Shown here piece after piece: positions 61,769-64,000 of a stretch of DNA of 64,000 nt. A program made the translations under genes and the position numbers. Every line of letters starts with the position of its first letter. The first letter of the stretch is position 1. Source of the stretch: JAHDCJ01 sp039028895 (lineage in GTDB: Bacteria; Bacteroidota; Bacteroidia; Chitinophagales; Saprospiraceae); contig JBCCHF010000013.1 in the NCBI GenBank assembly GCA_039028895.1, positions 62,001 to 126,000 on the forward strand, given 5' to 3'. The notes beneath the pieces are model-generated. The model saw only the letters and a program-made list of their open reading frames with translations, had not been told where the DNA came from and did no database searches.

Positions 61769-62320
61769 CTGGTTGTCAATTGCCTCGGTTAGCCAAAGCA
61801 GGTCTTCAGCAAATGCTGAAAAAGATTTTTGAAGGCGTTCTTCAACCGGATTCCCGTTTTCGTCAAAAGCAGCATGGATTTTTCCGACCAGTAGTTTCCT
61901 TGGCATCGGAAAGCCACCAAGCGTCAGAATATACTTCTGAAGGTCATGTGACGCATTGACTCCTGAAAAAGCCCCAGCAGCTGCCATACATACACCAATG
62001 GGCTTTTTCGCATATTCCTGGTAAAAATAATCGAGGGTATTTTTTAGTGCTCCTGAGAAACTGCCATTATATTCCGGGGAAGCAAATACCAGTGCATCAG
62101 CGGTTTCGACGATGTCTCCAAACTCATCTAAACGCTCAGGAGGATTTGGGTTGCGCCCTCTTCTTTCTTCCATTATTGGGAAATTGTATTCCTTTACATC
62201 GAGTACAGTCACGGCACTAACCCTGCTATCGGCTGACAAAACTTTATTAAGATAATCTACAGCTTTTGGCGTTTGGCGACCAAGGCGGGCAGAGCCTGAA
62301 ACAATTACAATTTTATACAT
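61754..62320 (-). CDS. NADPH-dependent FMN reductase family protein
   Basis: 188 residues with a flavodoxin-like fold: VSGSARLGRQTPKAVDYL (FMN phosphate loop), ADALVFASPEYNGSFSGALKNTLDYF and KPIGVCMAAAGAFSGVNASHDLQKYI, all typical of the NAD(P)H-dependent FMN/quinone/azo reductase group. It reduces FMN or quinones with NADPH. It follows the pirin gene by 85 bases that contain a perfect 16-bp hairpin. Confidence 0.9.
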   Translation of the reverse strand: MYKIVIVSGSARLGRQTPKAVDYLNKVLSADSRVSAVTVLDVKEYNFPIMEERRGRNPNPPERLDEFGDIVETADALVFASPEYNGSFSGALKNTLDYFYQEYAKKPIGVCMAAAGAFSGVNASHDLQKYILTLGGFPMPRKLLVGKIHAAFDENGNPVEERLQKSFSAFAEDLLWLTEAIDNQKKRN

Positions 62321-62334
62321 TGGTTTTAGTTGAT

Positions 62335-62376
62335 GAGATGATTTAAACTACCGGGAAAAATAGTTTAAATCATCTC
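62335..62376. repeat. Perfect 16-bp inverted repeat in the leader of the FMN reductase gene
   Basis: GAGATGATTTAAACTA (62335-62350) pairs exactly with TAGTTTAAATCATCTC (62361-62376), loop of 10. It lies 14 bases before the reductase start and 29 bases after the pirin stop on the minus strand. No T run follows, so it is not a standard terminator; an operator or an mRNA-processing/stability element fits better. Confidence 0.75.
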
Positions 62377-62405
62377 GATTACAAAAATTTATTGCTATTG
62401 ATTGG

Positions 62406-63266
62406 TTAAACCAAAACGCCCATTTTCCCCATTTGGAAATCGCGCATGGCTTCAAGTATTTCAGTTTGTGAGTTCATGACATATGGCCCCCACGAAACGA
62501 CTTTTTCGCCATAAGGCTCGCCTGTAACCATTAATAGCAAACTATCTTTTATGGCTTCGAGCCGGACGAGTTGACCATCTCCGAAAAAAGTAACCATCTG
62601 GGTGTCATTGATGCTTTCATCATTGACAAGACCAGAGCCCCTAAGTTGGTAAAGCAAAATATTTTCCGTTGCCGGAATATCAAAATCAACCTCTCCACCA
62701 GCTTTAAGTTCAATCGTAAACGCTGAAATATTTGTCAGAGAGTCAATTGGGCCTGTTAAACCTTTGTATTTACCAGAAATGACATTCACTCTTGCTTTTT
62801 CATTTTGGTCTATAAATGCAGGAATTTCATCACGCTGAAAGCCCTGGTACTTTGGCTGGACCATCTTCAGGTGACTAGGCAGGTTAACCCAAAGCTGTAT
62901 CATTTCAAAATTCCCGCCTCGCTCGATAAAGCTTTTCGGAGCTGATTCACTATGAATAATACCCTGACCCGCTGTCATCCATTGTACGCCACCTGCTCCG
63001 ATAACACTGTCATTTCCCCTGGAATCTTTATGGTGGATCTCTCCTTCAAAAATGAAACTTACCGGCTCGAATCCGCGGTGAGGGTGTGCGCCTACATCCA
63101 TGATGTTCTTGCCGCCAGCTGGCTGATGTTTTTTACCAGTATGGTGTAAAAGCAAGAATGGATCGATCTGGTTAAGACCTGCAACAGGTAATGGCTGCTT
63201 GAGCTTAATTGGTCCCATCATTACTTCCGGACTTGTTACGATTCTGCTTATACTTCGTTTTTTCAT
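62406..63266 (-). CDS. Pirin-family protein
   Basis: 286 residues, two cupin domains. The metal-binding residues of pirin are in DVGAHPHRGFE, FEGEIHHKDS and GQGIIHSESAP (two His, one His, one Glu). Bacterial pirins are quercetinase-like or regulate other enzymes; the natural role is often unknown. It lies 58 bases after the MarR gene, in a region with a palindrome shared with the marR promoter, so it is probably controlled by that regulator. Confidence 0.9.
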   Translation of the reverse strand: MKKRSISRIVTSPEVMMGPIKLKQPLPVAGLNQIDPFLLLHHTGKKHQPAGGKNIMDVGAHPHRGFEPVSFIFEGEIHHKDSRGNDSVIGAGGVQWMTAGQGIIHSESAPKSFIERGGNFEMIQLWVNLPSHLKMVQPKYQGFQRDEIPAFIDQNEKARVNVISGKYKGLTGPIDSLTNISAFTIELKAGGEVDFDIPATENILLYQLRGSGLVNDESINDTQMVTFFGDGQLVRLEAIKDSLLLMVTGEPYGEKVVSWGPYVMNSQTEILEAMRDFQMGKMGVLV

Positions 63267-63292
63267 GATTTTTAATTTATGTTTAAGACAAA

Positions 63293-63309
63293 ATTTGTTT
63301 ACAACAAAT
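63293..63309. promoter_or_regulatory. Probable MarR operator upstream of pirin
   Basis: ATTTGTT-TAC-AACAAAT is a perfect palindrome with a three-base spacer. The core TTGTTTACAAC is identical to one upstream of marR. It lies between the marR stop and the pirin start. Confidence 0.6.
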
Positions 63310-63324
63310 GTTAGAGTAAAATTT

Positions 63325-63774
63325 TTAGTTTCTGATTTTGTTCAAGGTTGCTGTGAGTGCAATCGCCTCTTCTGCTGTGATTTTATTTCGATAAAAATGT
63401 TCAACAGCCACTGTGATCTCAGGAACAACAAGCTCCAGCATTTCCATTGCTTTGCCGGAAATGGTGATGTCCAGCTTTCTTCGGTTTGAAGGACAGATAT
63501 ACCTTTCAACCATGCCCTTTTTTACCATCCTGTCGAGGAGTCTTGTGACGTCTGAGTTTTTAAAAATCAATTTCTCCTTCAAATCTCCGGCTGAAACTGG
63601 TTCAGGATGATTTTCCCTCAGGATCATCAGGATATTAAATTGAGCATGTGTTAACTGGTAGTTATTCAGAACCTCTTTTACCTTCATCTCAATCCAGTTT
63701 GCCGTTTCAAGCAATTTGAAATAAGCCCTTGAATGTTCGTTAGGCCGTGTAGCTATGATCTTATCTCTTTTCAA
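63325..63774 (-). CDS. MarR-family transcriptional regulator
   Basis: 149 residues. The winged helix-turn-helix shows LTHAQFNILMILRENHPEPVSAGDLKEKLIFKNSDVTRLLDRMVKKGMVERY, then the wing CPSNRRKLDITIS, both typical of MarR. The frame starts with TTG at 63774; a stop lies just upstream, so no longer form exists. It probably represses itself and the downstream pirin/FMN reductase genes in answer to an electrophile or aromatic compound; this is inferred from the shared operator. Confidence 0.9.
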   Translation of the reverse strand: MKRDKIIATRPNEHSRAYFKLLETANWIEMKVKEVLNNYQLTHAQFNILMILRENHPEPVSAGDLKEKLIFKNSDVTRLLDRMVKKGMVERYICPSNRRKLDITISGKAMEMLELVVPEITVAVEHFYRNKITAEEAIALTATLNKIRN

Positions 63775-63792
63775 TTATGTTTATAACAATTG

Positions 63793-63803
63793 TTGTTTAC
63801 AAC
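63793..63803. promoter_or_regulatory. Probable MarR autoregulatory operator
   Basis: TTGTTTACAAC, identical to the core at 63295-63305, within the larger near-palindrome TTGTTGTT-TAC-AACGACAA (one mismatch). A second palindrome AACAATTGTT (63785-63794) overlaps it. It lies about 20 bases upstream of the marR start. Confidence 0.55.
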
Positions 63804-63877
63804 GACAAATATAAATCAATTCTATCTAAAATGCAAATCCATGGGTAATTCACTATTTGTAATAGTATGAACAGGAC

Positions 63878-64000
63878 CTATCGGTCGAAGCCTTTTACGT
63901 CAAGTTTCCGTCTTAAATTCTTATCGTCTAGATTGTTGCGAATCCAATACGGATCGAGGATACTTTCGTCTAATTTGGCAATGGTTGCCCTGGGCACTTT
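63878..64000 (-). CDS. C-terminal fragment of an unidentified protein, cut by the window edge
   Basis: The minus strand is open from base 64000 to a TAG at 63878-63880, 40 codons, with protein-like composition (PRATIAKLDESILDPYWIRN, then DDKNLRRKLDVKGFDR). The rest of the gene lies outside the window. I do not recognise it. Confidence 0.6.
   Translation of the reverse strand, partial: KVPRATIAKLDESILDPYWIRNNLDDKNLRRKLDVKGFDR

Noticed and set aside
1..64000. tRNA or rRNA genes, insertion sequences, attachment sites or a CRISPR array.
   Set aside because: I looked at the gene-free stretches and found no cloverleaf with a T-loop motif, no transposase and no regularly spaced repeats. A covariance-model search would settle the RNA question.

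Overview
The window is chromosomal DNA of a Bacteroidota bacterium, most likely from the Saprospiria/Lewinella side of the phylum (my inference from gene content). Signs of this are two secreted proteins ending in type IX secretion sorting domains, a two-component 'propeller' sensor kinase, LytTR regulation, Bacteroidota-type -7 promoter elements (TAnnTTTG) with weak Shine-Dalgarno signals, effector-associated-domain-like small proteins, a CHAT-TPR protein and a proteorhodopsin/Blh pair. I see no rRNA, tRNA, insertion sequence, phage or CRISPR array. Both ends cut genes: a radical-SAM/B12 protein on the left and the last 40 codons of an unidentified gene on the right.

Layout. 1-2022: radical-SAM protein and PAP2 phosphatase. 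2360-7443: a five-gene operon of an alpha/beta-hydrolase, three different ATP-grasp-type proteins and a class I glutamine amidotransferase, which looks like an uncharacterised amide/peptide-forming pathway. 7424-10888: glgA-glgC-yjjG-like operon (glycogen synthesis and HAD nucleotidase). 11032-26009: mixed metabolism and secreted proteins (T9SS cargo, M17 aminopeptidase with an esterase, pseudouridine synthase, acyl-ACP thioesterase, psuG and btpA, thioredoxin, YbaK, GH25 lysozyme). 26101-32002: two large envelope hydrolases (metallophosphatase fused to an outer-membrane barrel; penicillin acylase). 33376-35091: blh and proteorhodopsin, a complete retinal-making and light-driven proton pump unit. 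35407-37769: feoA-feoB ferrous iron uptake.

39974-49993: a K+ channel gene directly followed by a giant propeller sensor kinase, and a LytTR response regulator 5 kb further on. Between kinase and regulator, on the opposite strand, lies a four-gene operon: a 99-residue helical protein resembling an effector-associated domain, an ABC ATPase with a similar N-terminal extension, and two paralogous multi-span membrane proteins each carrying the same N-x-P-x-x-W motif twice. This is my first candidate for an undescribed system.

52291-61670: TPR lipoprotein, AraC regulator with a metal-binding-like N-terminus, then an ECF sigma factor overlapping a membrane anti-sigma-like protein with a periplasmic TPR-like part, convergent with a lipoprotein subtilase and a periplasmic, membrane-anchored TPR-CHAT caspase-like protease. 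This is a second candidate: a possible protease-controlled sigma switch. 61754-63774: a MarR-pirin-FMN reductase set with a shared palindromic operator-like sequence.
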